From: Hymenobacter duratus
GTDB lineage: Bacteria; Bacteroidota; Bacteroidia; Cytophagales; Hymenobacteraceae
Assembly (NCBI RefSeq): GCF_014698995.1
Contig: NZ_JACWZZ010000004.1
Location: 248,001 to 312,000 of the forward strand
Direction: 5' to 3'
Length of the DNA: 64,000 nt
The notes beneath the pieces were generated by a model. The model made no database searches, was not told the DNA's origin, and saw only the letters and a list, made by a program, of their open reading frames with translations. A program made the position numbers and the translations under genes. Shown here one piece after another: positions 36,470 to 44,706 of this stretch (the first letter of the stretch is position 1; every line of letters starts with the position of its first letter).

Positions 36470-37852
36470 ATGAGCCTGAATACCTCGCTCCTGATCAGTA
36501 TTCTGATGGCCCTGCTAATCGTCCGCGCGCTCCGACGGTTTCTGGACCTGCCCACCCGAATACCGCGGCTCAATGCGCTGCTGACCTACATCTGGGTGCC
36601 GGGAGCCGCCTTGACCCTGCTGGCGACTGTGTTCCGGTGGCGAACCGACCAGCTGGACGAGCTGTATATGCTCTTCGTGCTGGCATCGGTGCTGCTGGTT
36701 CTGGCACGCCTACGCGACTATCGGCCGGCCCGCACGCTGCTGCTGGCGCTGGCGCCGTACGTTGTGTATTCGGCCATTGAGCTGGTTCTGGCCGTGACGG
36801 GCCGGGAGCTGATGAAGCGCTACGATGACATTTTTGAAACCTCCCAAGGCTTTGCGCTGATCTGGCTTATCACCTTCGTATTCATTGCCCGCAGCCAGAA
36901 GAAAACCCTGGAAGCCGAGCGGCTGCTGCGGGAAGAGGAAACGAAAGCCAAGGAGCGGATTGAGGCGCAGAACGCCGAGCTGGAGCGGCTGGTAGCCGAG
37001 CGCACCGCTACGCTCACCACGCAGGCGGAAGAGTTGCAACAGGCCCTGACCGAACTCAAAACCACCCAGGCGCAACTCATCCAGGCCGAAAAAATGGCCA
37101 GCCTGGGGGAATTAACAGCCGGTATTGCCCACGAGATTCAGAACCCGCTCAATTTCGTGACCAACTTCTCCGATGTCAGCACGGAGCTGGTGAGCGAGCT
37201 GGAAGAAGAGCAGCAAAAACCCCAGCGCGACGCCGAACTGGAAGCCGACCTGCTGGCCGACCTGAAGCAGAACCTACAGAAGATCAACCACCATGGGCAG
37301 CGGGCGGCCAGCATCGTGCGCGGCATGCTGGAGCATTCCCGCGCCAGTTCCGGTGAGCGGCAGCCTACCGACATCAACCTGCTAGCCGATGAGTACCTGC
37401 GCCTGGCCTACCATGGCCTGCGCGCCAAAAACAAGAGCTTTAATGCCACGCTGCACACCGATTTTGATATGAGCCTGGGCAAAGTAGAGGCCGTGTCGCA
37501 GGATCTGGGACGCGTGCTGCTGAACCTGTTCACGAATGCCTTCTATGCCGTTCAGAAAAGAAAGGAAATGCAGCCCTCAATTAATGGCTACATGCCGACC
37601 GTGAGCGTAATTACCCGACGGGGCCCCGATGATACCGTGGAAGTGCGTGTGCGCGACAACGGCACCGGCATGCCGGAAGGAGTTCAGCAGAAAATCTTTC
37701 AGCCGTTTTTCACCACCAAGCCCACCGGCGAAGGTACCGGACTGGGCCTCTCACTCAGCTACGACATTGTCACGAAAGGGCACGGAGGCACGCTCTCCGT
37801 TGAAACACAAGAAGGCGAGTACACGGAATTCATCATTTCTCTGCCCGCTTAG
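36470..37852 (+). CDS. Membrane sensor histidine kinase
   Basis: 460 residues. Residues 1-145 hold four to five membrane helices (SLLISILMALLIV, LYMLFVLASVLLVLA, LIWLITFVFIA). A coiled coil follows (145-205, heptads of Glu/Leu/Ala), then HisKA with phospho-acceptor H221 in GIAHEIQNPLNF, and an HATPase domain with the N box (LLNLFTNAFYAV), G1 (DNGTGMP) and G2 (GEGTGLGLSLSYDI). Signal unknown. First of three genes encoding kinase, receiver and receiver-cyclase, with gaps of 36 bp and an overlap, so very probably one operon. Confidence 0.93.
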   Translation: MSLNTSLLISILMALLIVRALRRFLDLPTRIPRLNALLTYIWVPGAALTLLATVFRWRTDQLDELYMLFVLASVLLVLARLRDYRPARTLLLALAPYVVYSAIELVLAVTGRELMKRYDDIFETSQGFALIWLITFVFIARSQKKTLEAERLLREEETKAKERIEAQNAELERLVAERTATLTTQAEELQQALTELKTTQAQLIQAEKMASLGELTAGIAHEIQNPLNFVTNFSDVSTELVSELEEEQQKPQRDAELEADLLADLKQNLQKINHHGQRAASIVRGMLEHSRASSGERQPTDINLLADEYLRLAYHGLRAKNKSFNATLHTDFDMSLGKVEAVSQDLGRVLLNLFTNAFYAVQKRKEMQPSINGYMPTVSVITRRGPDDTVEVRVRDNGTGMPEGVQQKIFQPFFTTKPTGEGTGLGLSLSYDIVTKGHGGTLSVETQEGEYTEFIISLPA

Positions 37853-37888
37853 CACCACTACCACACCGACCTGTTACCCCTCCTGTTC

Positions 37889-38287
37889 ATGATAAAGATA
37901 TTGGTAGTAGACGACGAAACAGACGTACGCGTACTGTTCGAACAACGGTTCCGGCGCGAGATTCGCAAAGGCGAGTATTCCTTCACGTTTGCTTATTCCG
38001 GCGAAGAGGCCCTGGATTTTATCCATGCGCACGCCTCAGAGGTCGTACTAATTCTCTCCGACATCAATATGCCCGGCATGAGTGGGCTTGAGCTGCTCAA
38101 ACGCATCCGCCAGGAATACAATGCGCCTCCACCGGTTCCGCCTCAGGTCATGATGATTACAGCGTACGGCGACGCTGACAGCCGCCAACAGGCGCTGCAG
38201 CTCGGCGCTAACGATTTCCTGACCAAGCCCGTAGATTTTACGGCTCTCAAAGAGAAGCTCCATGCAATCGGCATCCATGAAAACTAA
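37889..38287 (+). CDS. Single-domain response regulator
   Basis: 132 residues, receiver only. Acidic pair D8-D9, phospho-acceptor D58 (LILSDINMPGM), Thr/Ser switch T91 and K113 (FLTKPVDF). There is no output domain, so it may act as a phosphate shuttle or sink, or bind a partner. Its 3' end overlaps the start of the cyclase gene by 11 bp, pointing to translational coupling. The receivers of both regulators share the FRR(E/K)IR(K/E)G(E/A)Y insert, suggesting duplication. Confidence 0.92.
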   Translation: MIKILVVDDETDVRVLFEQRFRREIRKGEYSFTFAYSGEEALDFIHAHASEVVLILSDINMPGMSGLELLKRIRQEYNAPPPVPPQVMMITAYGDADSRQQALQLGANDFLTKPVDFTALKEKLHAIGIHEN

Positions 38288-39323
38288 AGTCCTAGTGGTT
38301 GATGACGAGCCGGATCTGGCGCTGCTCATTAAGCAAAAATTCCGGCGCAAAATCCGGGAAGGCGCTTACGAGTTTGTGTTTGCCGGCAATGGACAGGAAG
38401 CCCTGGACCAGCTGCACCAGCAGACCGACATCGACATTATTCTTTCCGACATCAACATGCCCGTCATGGATGGGCTGACGCTGCTGACCCATCTGCCCGA
38501 TGCCAGCGCCGTCATCAAGGCCGTGATGGTGTCGGCGTACGGCGACATGCACAACATCCGGACGGCCATGAACCGCGGGGCGTTCGACTTTGTGACCAAA
38601 CCGGTAGACTTCACCGATCTGGAAGTGACGATGGAGAAAACCGCCCACCATGTGCAGCAACTGCGCCAGACGTTGCGCGCCGTGCAGGAAAACAACATCC
38701 TGCGCATGTATGTGGACGAGACGGTGCTTAATTTTATGGGCCGGCCGGGTTTTGAAAACACGCTTATGGCCAGCGAAACGGTGGATGCCACGGTCCTGTT
38801 CATTGACATCTGCGGGTTCACGTCGCTGGCCGAGGTGCTGCCTCCTACCGATGTTGTGACGCTGCTCAACAGCTATTTCGACCAGATGGTGGCCGAAATT
38901 ATCGCGCAGGGCGGCTATGTCGACAAGTTTATGGGCGACGCGGTAATGGCCGTATTCCGCGACAAATTTCACCTCGACCGGGCAATGGACGCGGCCCTGG
39001 CCGTGCGCACTGCCCTGCAGGCCCACGAAGACACCCTGCCCAATGGCACGCTGTACCGGCCCCAGATATCCATCGGTATCAATACCGGCGAGATGGTGTC
39101 GGGCAACATTGGCTCGGCCTCGCTCAAGCGGCTGGACTACACCGTCATTGGGGATACCGTGAATGTGAGCCAGCGGCTGCAGTCTGCTGCCCAGCCCGGC
39201 CAGATTATCATTACGGAGGCCACCTACCAGCGGGTCAAGGAGTCGTTCCAATGCCGCCCGATGCACGAAGTCACGCTGAAGAACAAGGCGAAACCCGTGA
39301 TGATCTACGAGGTGCTGGCATAA
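38277..39323 (+). CDS. Response regulator-class III adenylate cyclase
   Basis: 348 residues from ATG at 38277. Receiver domain 1-125 with D9-D10, D58 and K108; a helical linker 120-165; class III cyclase catalytic domain 168-348. All key cyclase residues are present: metal-binding D177 (FIDICGFTSL) and D221 (GDAVMAVF), substrate-specifying K217 and D287 (LDYTVIGDTVN), and transition-state N296 and R300. The Lys/Asp pair predicts ATP rather than GTP as substrate. Phosphorylation by the upstream kinase should control cAMP output (inference). The gene is tail-to-tail with a transporter bearing a cyclic-nucleotide-binding domain. Confidence 0.93.
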   Translation: MKTKVLVVDDEPDLALLIKQKFRRKIREGAYEFVFAGNGQEALDQLHQQTDIDIILSDINMPVMDGLTLLTHLPDASAVIKAVMVSAYGDMHNIRTAMNRGAFDFVTKPVDFTDLEVTMEKTAHHVQQLRQTLRAVQENNILRMYVDETVLNFMGRPGFENTLMASETVDATVLFIDICGFTSLAEVLPPTDVVTLLNSYFDQMVAEIIAQGGYVDKFMGDAVMAVFRDKFHLDRAMDAALAVRTALQAHEDTLPNGTLYRPQISIGINTGEMVSGNIGSASLKRLDYTVIGDTVNVSQRLQSAAQPGQIIITEATYQRVKESFQCRPMHEVTLKNKAKPVMIYEVLA

Positions 39324-39354
39324 GGCCACGCGGGTACCTGAACCGCACTTACTG

Positions 39355-39396
39355 AACACGGCTCCCTTTCTGCGCTGGCAGAAAGGGAGCCGTGTT
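39355..39396. terminator. Bidirectional terminator between cyclase and transporter genes
   Basis: Perfect 19-bp arms beginning AACACGGCTCCC, 4-nt loop, T-rich on the plus side (TTGTTTTG). Serves the cyclase operon and possibly the convergent transporter gene. Confidence 0.8.
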
Positions 39397-39460
39397 GTTT
39401 TGATCTGAGACCAAGCAGCGGTTGGCTACCGGGTTTCGCGCGCGGCGGGCGGCGGCCCCT

Positions 39461-42172
39461 CTATTCTACCACTGATTTCTCGTTCTGCCGGCGCAAACGC
39501 TGGCACAGAACGCGCACAATGTTGCGCAGCACCTCTCCCCGCTCTTCCATTACATCGTAGAAATCCTCCTGGTCTATCCGGAACGCCACCACGGACCCGC
39601 GCGCTACGGCCGAAGCGGAGCGGGGCTCGGCATCAAGCAGTGCCAGCTCACCGAAAAAGTCGCCGGCGTAGAACGTGGCCAACTGCTGCGTACCGGCGAA
39701 AATTCCTACCTCACCAGCCTGCACGATAAACAGGGAAGTGCCCAGGTCGCCTTTGGCAAACAACGGCTGGCCATCCTGGAAACTGACTTCCTTCATGATG
39801 GGAGCAATACTGCTCAGCACGTTGGCGGGTGTTGCGGCAAACAAAGTGGTTTGCTGCAGCAGCGCCACGCGCTCCACAGCCGACATGCTGGCGGTACCCG
39901 ACGAATGATTCATGCGTAGAAAAGGCAGGTTAGGATGAGTAGTTAGTAACTGTTCGTAAACGGTGGGCTGTTGCGCCGCGAGTTGTCCTAGCACCTGAAA
40001 GGCGCTTTCGCGCACCAGCAGGCTGCCACTCTGCAGATGAGGCAGCAGGTAGGCGGCCGTCGTGGCGGCAGGGTGCCAAAGCGGCAGCGCGATGCTTACA
40101 GTCCAGTCCGTAAAGGCTGCTTCTCCCTGCTCTACAATACTGTCAACAACGGTGCCCTCCATTGGAGCCGAGCCCAGCACCCGGTCGAAGGTGCGGAGTT
40201 TTTCGGCAACCGGCGCTACTTCCAGCAGGGCCTGCAACGCCTGATAGATGGGCCGGGCAATGAGGTTGTCCAGGATTTCGAGGGCGTTGGCCTGCCGTTC
40301 GCGCGCAGCATGCTGCACGCCACGCTGGGCAGCGGCTATACTTTGCGGAGCATACAGCTGCAGCAGCAAGCCGAACAGGCGCTGCCCCAGCCGTCCTAGC
40401 TCATACTCCAGGCTGCGGGACAACACAGGATCAGTAGTGACGGACAGGCCCCGGAGCAGGTGCCGGGCGCGGTGCATTTCGTCCTGCACCAACGCCCGGA
40501 ATACAGGCGCGTCGGCCGCCTCTTGGTCAAAATAGCGCAGAGCACGCAGGGCCGCTTCGCGCCGGAATAGTTGCGGCTGTCGGGCCAGCGCAACCAAGGC
40601 CGCCCGACTGGCTGGCACCCGGATATGGCCACACACCTGCGCCAGCCGCCGCACCAGCACGTCGTCGGTGCTGGTCTGCATAGCCTGGGCCAAAGCAGGT
40701 ACAGCGGCTGGCCCCAGCCGGCCCAGACGTAGCATGGCAGCCGGACGGGTGGCCCGGTCCTGCAGGGCTTCTACCAATTGGCCAACAGTGGCAGAGGCTG
40801 CCGGCAGGTCTACGTTCCAGGATGGATGGTTCGCAGCTTCAGGAGCCGGCACAGTTTCCTGATCGTGCGTAAACCGACGGCTCAGCGCATGCTGCAGCTC
40901 GCTCAGGTAGTGTCCATACGTCCGGTTCAGCAGCAGCAGTGCGCCCCCCATAAACAGGCTCATCCAGACAAACGGCCCCCAGTCTGCCCAGGCCGGCAGC
41001 CGATGCAGCACATACAGCAGCACCCCGGCCAGGCCCATGCCCAGCGGCTCGTATAGGCCTTTGGCCAGGGTATGAGCCTGCAGGCGTTCCGGCGGCGACA
41101 AAGGCTGGAAGAGCACCAGAAAAACGGGGTCGAAGACGGCGCGGCGCAGCACTTCCAGCGTCAGATAGAGCCCGCAGAAGTACAGCAGCAGCGTGCTATC
41201 GGCAGCCTGACCCAGCCACAATCCTCCGGCCAGCAGCAACCCGGCCAGCATGATGGCGGGCAGCGCGACCAGCATCCATCTGACTCCTACCTGGTCCAGC
41301 GTGACGCGGGAAAGCAGCAGTTTGAAAAGCAGCGCCACCAGATACGTTGCCACCAGCACCGTCCCGACGTAGCGCATCACCGTGGCCTGGTCGTGGAACT
41401 TGTGCTTGACGTTGACAAAAAATGAATACTCGATGCCCGTGGTAACGGCTGCAATAAGCAGCATGCTCAGGCACATCGTCAGTACCAGCCGGCTGGCCCC
41501 GAACCATTGCTGCAGCCGTGGTGCCACGCCTCCCTGACGGGCAGCGCGCGGGGCCGGGCGGGCTTCCACCACGTGCTGCCGCCGCGTGGCCTGCAGCACC
41601 AGCAGCGCCCCGATGTACGCTGCAAATGCCACGAGCAGCAGCCAGAGCAAATCAGTATGATGGTGAATCAGAATGGCCAGCACGGCCCCCAGGGCCTTGG
41701 CCGGCATGTCGCCCGAGCTGATGACACTGAACAGCCGGCGGCTTTGCCGCACATCAAACACCACCGCCGATACTCCCCAGAACTCCAGGTTCGTGAGCAG
41801 GTATATGACGCGGTAGCCCGCCATAATAGCCACTGCTGCGGCTATTGAATTGCCTACTGCAACCAATACCCCCAGTATCGCCATCAGGGCCACTACCGCC
41901 AGCAGCACCCGCACCGCCACCCGCTCCAGCCCCAGATGATGCTCAAAATGCGCATATACCTTACCGGCTACTATCATGGCCAGCGCCGCCAAGCCATAAG
42001 CCAGCGGCAGACTGCGTTCCGGGTCGTTTTCCAGCAGAATAACGTTGGCCGCTACATACACCAGAATGGTACCAATGCCTAACAGGAAATTGTGCAGGAA
42101 AAACAGCCCTACCGTACGGCCTTCTTCCACCCGTATTCCTAGCAGCCGTTGCCAGCGTTCAAGTAGCGTCAT
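39461..42172 (-). CDS. Npt-like MFS transporter with HEAT repeats and cyclic-nucleotide-binding domain
   Basis: 903 residues. About 1-430: 11-12 membrane helices in the arrangement of Npt1/Tlc-type ATP/ADP translocase-like carriers (FFLHNFLLGIGTILVYVAANV at the start). About 450-760: HEAT-like helical repeats (PAAVPALAQAM, ASRAALVALARQP). About 765-895: a cNMP-binding domain with an intact phosphate-binding cassette (FFGELALLDAEPRSASAVA, Glu and Arg present), so it should bind cAMP or cGMP. The substrate of the carrier is unknown. The gene lies between an adenylate cyclase operon and an HD phosphohydrolase, hinting that cAMP from that operon gates it. Confidence 0.87.
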   Translation of the reverse strand: MTLLERWQRLLGIRVEEGRTVGLFFLHNFLLGIGTILVYVAANVILLENDPERSLPLAYGLAALAMIVAGKVYAHFEHHLGLERVAVRVLLAVVALMAILGVLVAVGNSIAAAVAIMAGYRVIYLLTNLEFWGVSAVVFDVRQSRRLFSVISSGDMPAKALGAVLAILIHHHTDLLWLLLVAFAAYIGALLVLQATRRQHVVEARPAPRAARQGGVAPRLQQWFGASRLVLTMCLSMLLIAAVTTGIEYSFFVNVKHKFHDQATVMRYVGTVLVATYLVALLFKLLLSRVTLDQVGVRWMLVALPAIMLAGLLLAGGLWLGQAADSTLLLYFCGLYLTLEVLRRAVFDPVFLVLFQPLSPPERLQAHTLAKGLYEPLGMGLAGVLLYVLHRLPAWADWGPFVWMSLFMGGALLLLNRTYGHYLSELQHALSRRFTHDQETVPAPEAANHPSWNVDLPAASATVGQLVEALQDRATRPAAMLRLGRLGPAAVPALAQAMQTSTDDVLVRRLAQVCGHIRVPASRAALVALARQPQLFRREAALRALRYFDQEAADAPVFRALVQDEMHRARHLLRGLSVTTDPVLSRSLEYELGRLGQRLFGLLLQLYAPQSIAAAQRGVQHAARERQANALEILDNLIARPIYQALQALLEVAPVAEKLRTFDRVLGSAPMEGTVVDSIVEQGEAAFTDWTVSIALPLWHPAATTAAYLLPHLQSGSLLVRESAFQVLGQLAAQQPTVYEQLLTTHPNLPFLRMNHSSGTASMSAVERVALLQQTTLFAATPANVLSSIAPIMKEVSFQDGQPLFAKGDLGTSLFIVQAGEVGIFAGTQQLATFYAGDFFGELALLDAEPRSASAVARGSVVAFRIDQEDFYDVMEERGEVLRNIVRVLCQRLRRQNEKSVVE

Positions 42173-42285
42173 TCGGAATTTAAATAATAAGCCTGCGGGT
42201 CTGATGCTGCCGCAAGATAGCGGCGAGGAGTGTCAATTCGCCCGGTTTTGCTGTTATTAGGTCTGTCAATTCTATTCCTTCCCCG

Positions 42286-42879
42286 ATGAACTGCCAATGC
42301 GCTGAAGATTACGTGCTCGAGCAATTGCGTCAGCACCTTCCCGCCAACCTCTACTACCATGGCCCTCATCATACTCTCGACGTTGTGGCCCGGGCCCGCG
42401 CGTTGGCTGATGCGGAAGGCCTCACCGACCCCGAACAACTGGCGCTGCTGCGTACGGCGGCCTTCTACCACGACGCCGGCTTCCTGACGACCTACCAGGG
42501 CCACGAAGCGGCCGGCTGCCAGCTGGTGCGGCAACTGTTGCCCAACTTCGGCTACTCGCCAGAACAGGTCGATTTTATCTGCGAGCTGATTATGGCTACG
42601 CAGGTGCCACAAAGTCCCGGCAACTTGCTGCCCGCCCAGATTCTCTGCGACGCCGACCTCGATTACCTCGGCCGTCCCGATTTCTGGCCCATCAGCCACA
42701 GCCTGCGAAACGAGTTGTTCGACCTTGGCCTTGTTGGAAGCGAACAGGCGTGGCAGCAGCTTCAGCTCCGCTTTCTGCAGCAGCACCGGTACTGGACGCC
42801 CTCCGCCCTATCCTGGCGCGAGGCCAACAAACAGGACCGGATTCTGGAAGTACAGGCCCTGCTGAACACCATTGCGTAG
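42286..42879 (+). CDS. HD-domain phosphohydrolase
   Basis: 197 residues. HD motif: first His in YYHGPHHTLDVV (residues 24-34), HD pair at H62-D63 (FYHDAGF), following His in GHEAAG and a later Asp in CDADLDYLG (122-130). Metal-dependent phosphohydrolases of this type hydrolyse nucleotides or cyclic nucleotides. It is divergent from the cNMP-gated transporter gene with a 113-bp shared promoter region. Next to the cyclase it may be the off-switch of a cAMP circuit (inference). The exact substrate cannot be read from sequence. Confidence 0.85.
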   Translation: MNCQCAEDYVLEQLRQHLPANLYYHGPHHTLDVVARARALADAEGLTDPEQLALLRTAAFYHDAGFLTTYQGHEAAGCQLVRQLLPNFGYSPEQVDFICELIMATQVPQSPGNLLPAQILCDADLDYLGRPDFWPISHSLRNELFDLGLVGSEQAWQQLQLRFLQQHRYWTPSALSWREANKQDRILEVQALLNTIA

Positions 42880-42921
42880 CATACATGATAAGTGGCTGAA
42901 CCACCGTTTTTCAAGACGCAC

Positions 42922-42955
42922 AAAAAAAGCCTGACCGGAAGGGTCAGGCTTTTTT
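42922..42955. terminator. Bidirectional terminator
   Basis: AAAAAAGCCTGACC-GGAA-GGGTCAGGCTTTTTT, between the HD gene and rplT, which converge. Confidence 0.9.
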
Positions 42956-42973
42956 ATCAGCAGGCAGAACTGC

Positions 42974-43318
42974 TTACTTGATTTTCTCCACGATGCCCTT
43001 GAAGGCGGCAGGGTGGTTCAGAGCGAGGTCGGCCAGAACTTTGCGGTTCAGCTCGATACCAGCCTTTTTCAGGCCGCCCATCAACTGCGAGTACGACAGG
43101 CCATGCTCACGAGCACCAGCGTTGATACGCTGAATCCAGAGGGCCCGGAACTCACGCTTCTTAACCTTCCGGTCACGGTAAGCATAGAGCAAACCTTTCT
43201 CAACCGCGTTTTTAGCAACGGTCCATACGTTCTTGCGACGGCCATAATAGCCTTTCGCCAGACGCATTATTTTTTTCCGACGGTGGCGCGAAGCCACGTG
43301 GTTGACACTTCTTGGCAT
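42974..43318 (-). CDS. rplT: 50S ribosomal protein L20
   Basis: 114 residues starting MPRSVNHVASRHRRKKIMRLAKGYYGRRKN in parts, with the family's basic N-terminal extension and C-terminal globular domain (RINAGAREHGLSYSQLMGGL). Last gene of the infC-rpmI-rplT group. Binds 23S rRNA early in 50S assembly and in other bacteria represses its own operon. A repeat-filled 163-bp gap separates it from rpmI. Confidence 0.97.
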   Translation of the reverse strand: MPRSVNHVASRHRRKKIMRLAKGYYGRRKNVWTVAKNAVEKGLLYAYRDRKVKKREFRALWIQRINAGAREHGLSYSQLMGGLKKAGIELNRKVLADLALNHPAAFKGIVEKIK

Positions 43319-43395
43319 AACCAGTTTTTTTTGGCGGCCGGCGGCGGACTGTTGCCGCAGCTTTTGTTTCAGCCGGACGCCTGGTGAAAAAAAGA

Positions 43396-43485
43396 GTTAA
43401 TAATTGACAATCAGGAATTAAGAATTATGGAGTCCGGGTGTGCTATCGGACATTCTTAACTACTAATTCTTCAATTACTAATTAA
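43396..43485. repeat. AT-rich inverted repeat between rpmI and rplT
   Basis: Left part 43396-43430 (AATTAAGAATTATGG end) and right part 43451-43485 (ACTAATTCTTCAATTACTAA). Same family as at 10015-10232. The right end contains the rpmI stop codon (43482-43484). Confidence 0.6.
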
Positions 43486-43676
43486 AGATTGAGCATGTCC
43501 TTTACGCGGTTCATGTCGGCCGAGCTAACCAGACCAACGTGCGTGAGGGCACGCTTCTGCTTGGTGGTTTTCTTGGTCAGGATGTGGCTCTTGTACGCGT
43601 GCTTGCGCTTGATTTTGCCCGTGCCGGTCAGCGAGAAACGCTTTTTGGCGCCGGACTTGGTCTTCATTTTCGGCAT
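43482..43676 (-). CDS. rpmI: 50S ribosomal protein L35
   Basis: 64 residues from ATG at 43676 (MPKMKTKSGAKKRFSLTGTG), with the conserved KRKHAYKSHILTKK core. Middle gene of infC-rpmI-rplT. Its stop codon falls inside an AT-rich repeat. Confidence 0.97.
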   Translation of the reverse strand: MPKMKTKSGAKKRFSLTGTGKIKRKHAYKSHILTKKTTKQKRALTHVGLVSSADMNRVKDMLNL

Positions 43677-43768
43677 TGTGGTGGTGATAAAAAGGTGAAA
43701 AACTGCGGCGGTCGGCTGCCTAGGGCCGGTGCGCCAGCGCAACATATGGGGCCGAAGCCCCGGAAAAG

Positions 43769-44425
43769 CTATTCAGCAGCGCTGTCTGCGGGAGCAGGGG
43801 CAGCAGCCGGTTTGGTTTCCTTAGGAGCGTCCTTGCCACCTTCCTTCGGAGCAGCGGGCTTAGCCGGTTTTGCCGGAGCTACTGCTTTCGGAGCTAGATA
43901 CAGGAACATCCGCTTGCCTTCGAGCTTGGGCAGCTGCTCTACTTTGCCAAGGTCTTCGAGGGCCTGAGCAAACTTAAGCAGCAGAATTTCGCCCCGCTCC
44001 TTGAACACGATGCTTCGGCCTACGAAATGCACATACGCCTTGATTTTGGCGCCTTCCCGCAGAAATTCCTGCGCGTGCTTCAGCTTAAAGGCAAAGTCGT
44101 GGTCATCGGTGTTGGGTCCGAAACGAATTTCCTTGATAACGACCTTGGTCTGCTTGGCCTTCAGCTCGCGGGTTTTCTTCTTCTGCTCGTACTTGAATTT
44201 CGAGTAGTCGATAACGCGGCACACGGGCGGTACAGCCGTGGGCGAAATTTCCACGAGGTCCAGGTTCTGTTCCTGAGCAAAGCGCCGGGCTTGCTCAATG
44301 GAATAGATGCCTTGTTCGATGTTGTCGCCAACAAGACGGACTTCGCGGGCCGTAATCTTCTGATTGATTTTGAACGGCTCCTCGACCTGGGCGCGAGGGA
44401 TATAACGGCGGTTAGGGGTTGCTAT
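43769..44425 (-). CDS. infC: Translation initiation factor IF-3 with ATA start
   Basis: 218 residues. N-terminal domain RYIPRAQVEEPFKINQKI and NIEQGIYSIEQARRFAQEQN, linker YEQKKKTRELKAKQ, and a C-terminal domain with EIRFGPNTDDHDFAFKLKHA. A 30-residue Ala/Pro/Lys tail follows. The protein best starts at ATA (44425), giving IATPNRRYIPR, because an AAAGGAG Shine-Dalgarno site lies 8 nt upstream and no ATG or GTG is in reach in frame. IF-3 rejects non-standard start codons, so an ATA start would give autoregulation, as with AUU in E. coli. SD sites are rare in this phylum. Confidence 0.92.
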   Translation of the reverse strand: MATPNRRYIPRAQVEEPFKINQKITAREVRLVGDNIEQGIYSIEQARRFAQEQNLDLVEISPTAVPPVCRVIDYSKFKYEQKKKTRELKAKQTKVVIKEIRFGPNTDDHDFAFKLKHAQEFLREGAKIKAYVHFVGRSIVFKERGEILLLKFAQALEDLGKVEQLPKLEGKRMFLYLAPKAVAPAKPAKPAAPKEGGKDAPKETKPAAAPAPADSAAE

Positions 44426-44433
44426 GGCTTTTT

Positions 44434-44440
44434 CTCCTTT
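44434..44440 (-). promoter_or_regulatory. Shine-Dalgarno site of infC
   Basis: The minus strand reads AAAGGAG, 8 nt before ATA at 44425. Perfect anti-SD complementarity and spacing; it decides the start codon. Confidence 0.8.
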
Positions 44441-44508
44441 AGGTGAAAGTCGGTTTTTGCTGGGATTGATCAGGAGGCTTACGCAGCCTGTTGGGTTCAA
44501 TCAGCGGG

Positions 44509-44539
44509 CAAATATCCGCCATTTTTTCCAAACCCTCAA
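44509..44539 (-). promoter_or_regulatory. Possible infC promoter
   Basis: TTG (44539-44537), 20 bp, GATATTTG (44516-44509), one mismatch to TANNTTTG. It predicts a leader of about 75 nt. Confidence 0.4.
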
Positions 44540-44624
44540 CAAAGCCTGTATAAAATCGACCTGAAATTGTCCTTTTCTGCTGATTGACTCAGGGAATTCT
44601 TCCCTTGCAGAAGTGCGCTGCTCC

Positions 44625-44663
44625 AAAAAACAAGCCCTCACCATGAAACATGGCAAGGGCTTG
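44625..44663 (-). terminator. thrS terminator
   Basis: CAAGCCCT and AGGGCTTG arms with an inner CCATG/CATGG stem and a TTTTTT tail on the minus strand. Separates thrS from infC. Confidence 0.8.
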
Positions 44664-44706
44664 TAGTAGTGAAGTCAGCTTTTGGCAGCTGCTGCCTGTG
44701 GCAGGC

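Noticed and set aside
38292..39359. 355-codon minus-strand frame opposite the cyclase
   Set aside because: Mirror of the cyclase codons; His/Gln-rich, crosses the terminator at 39355.
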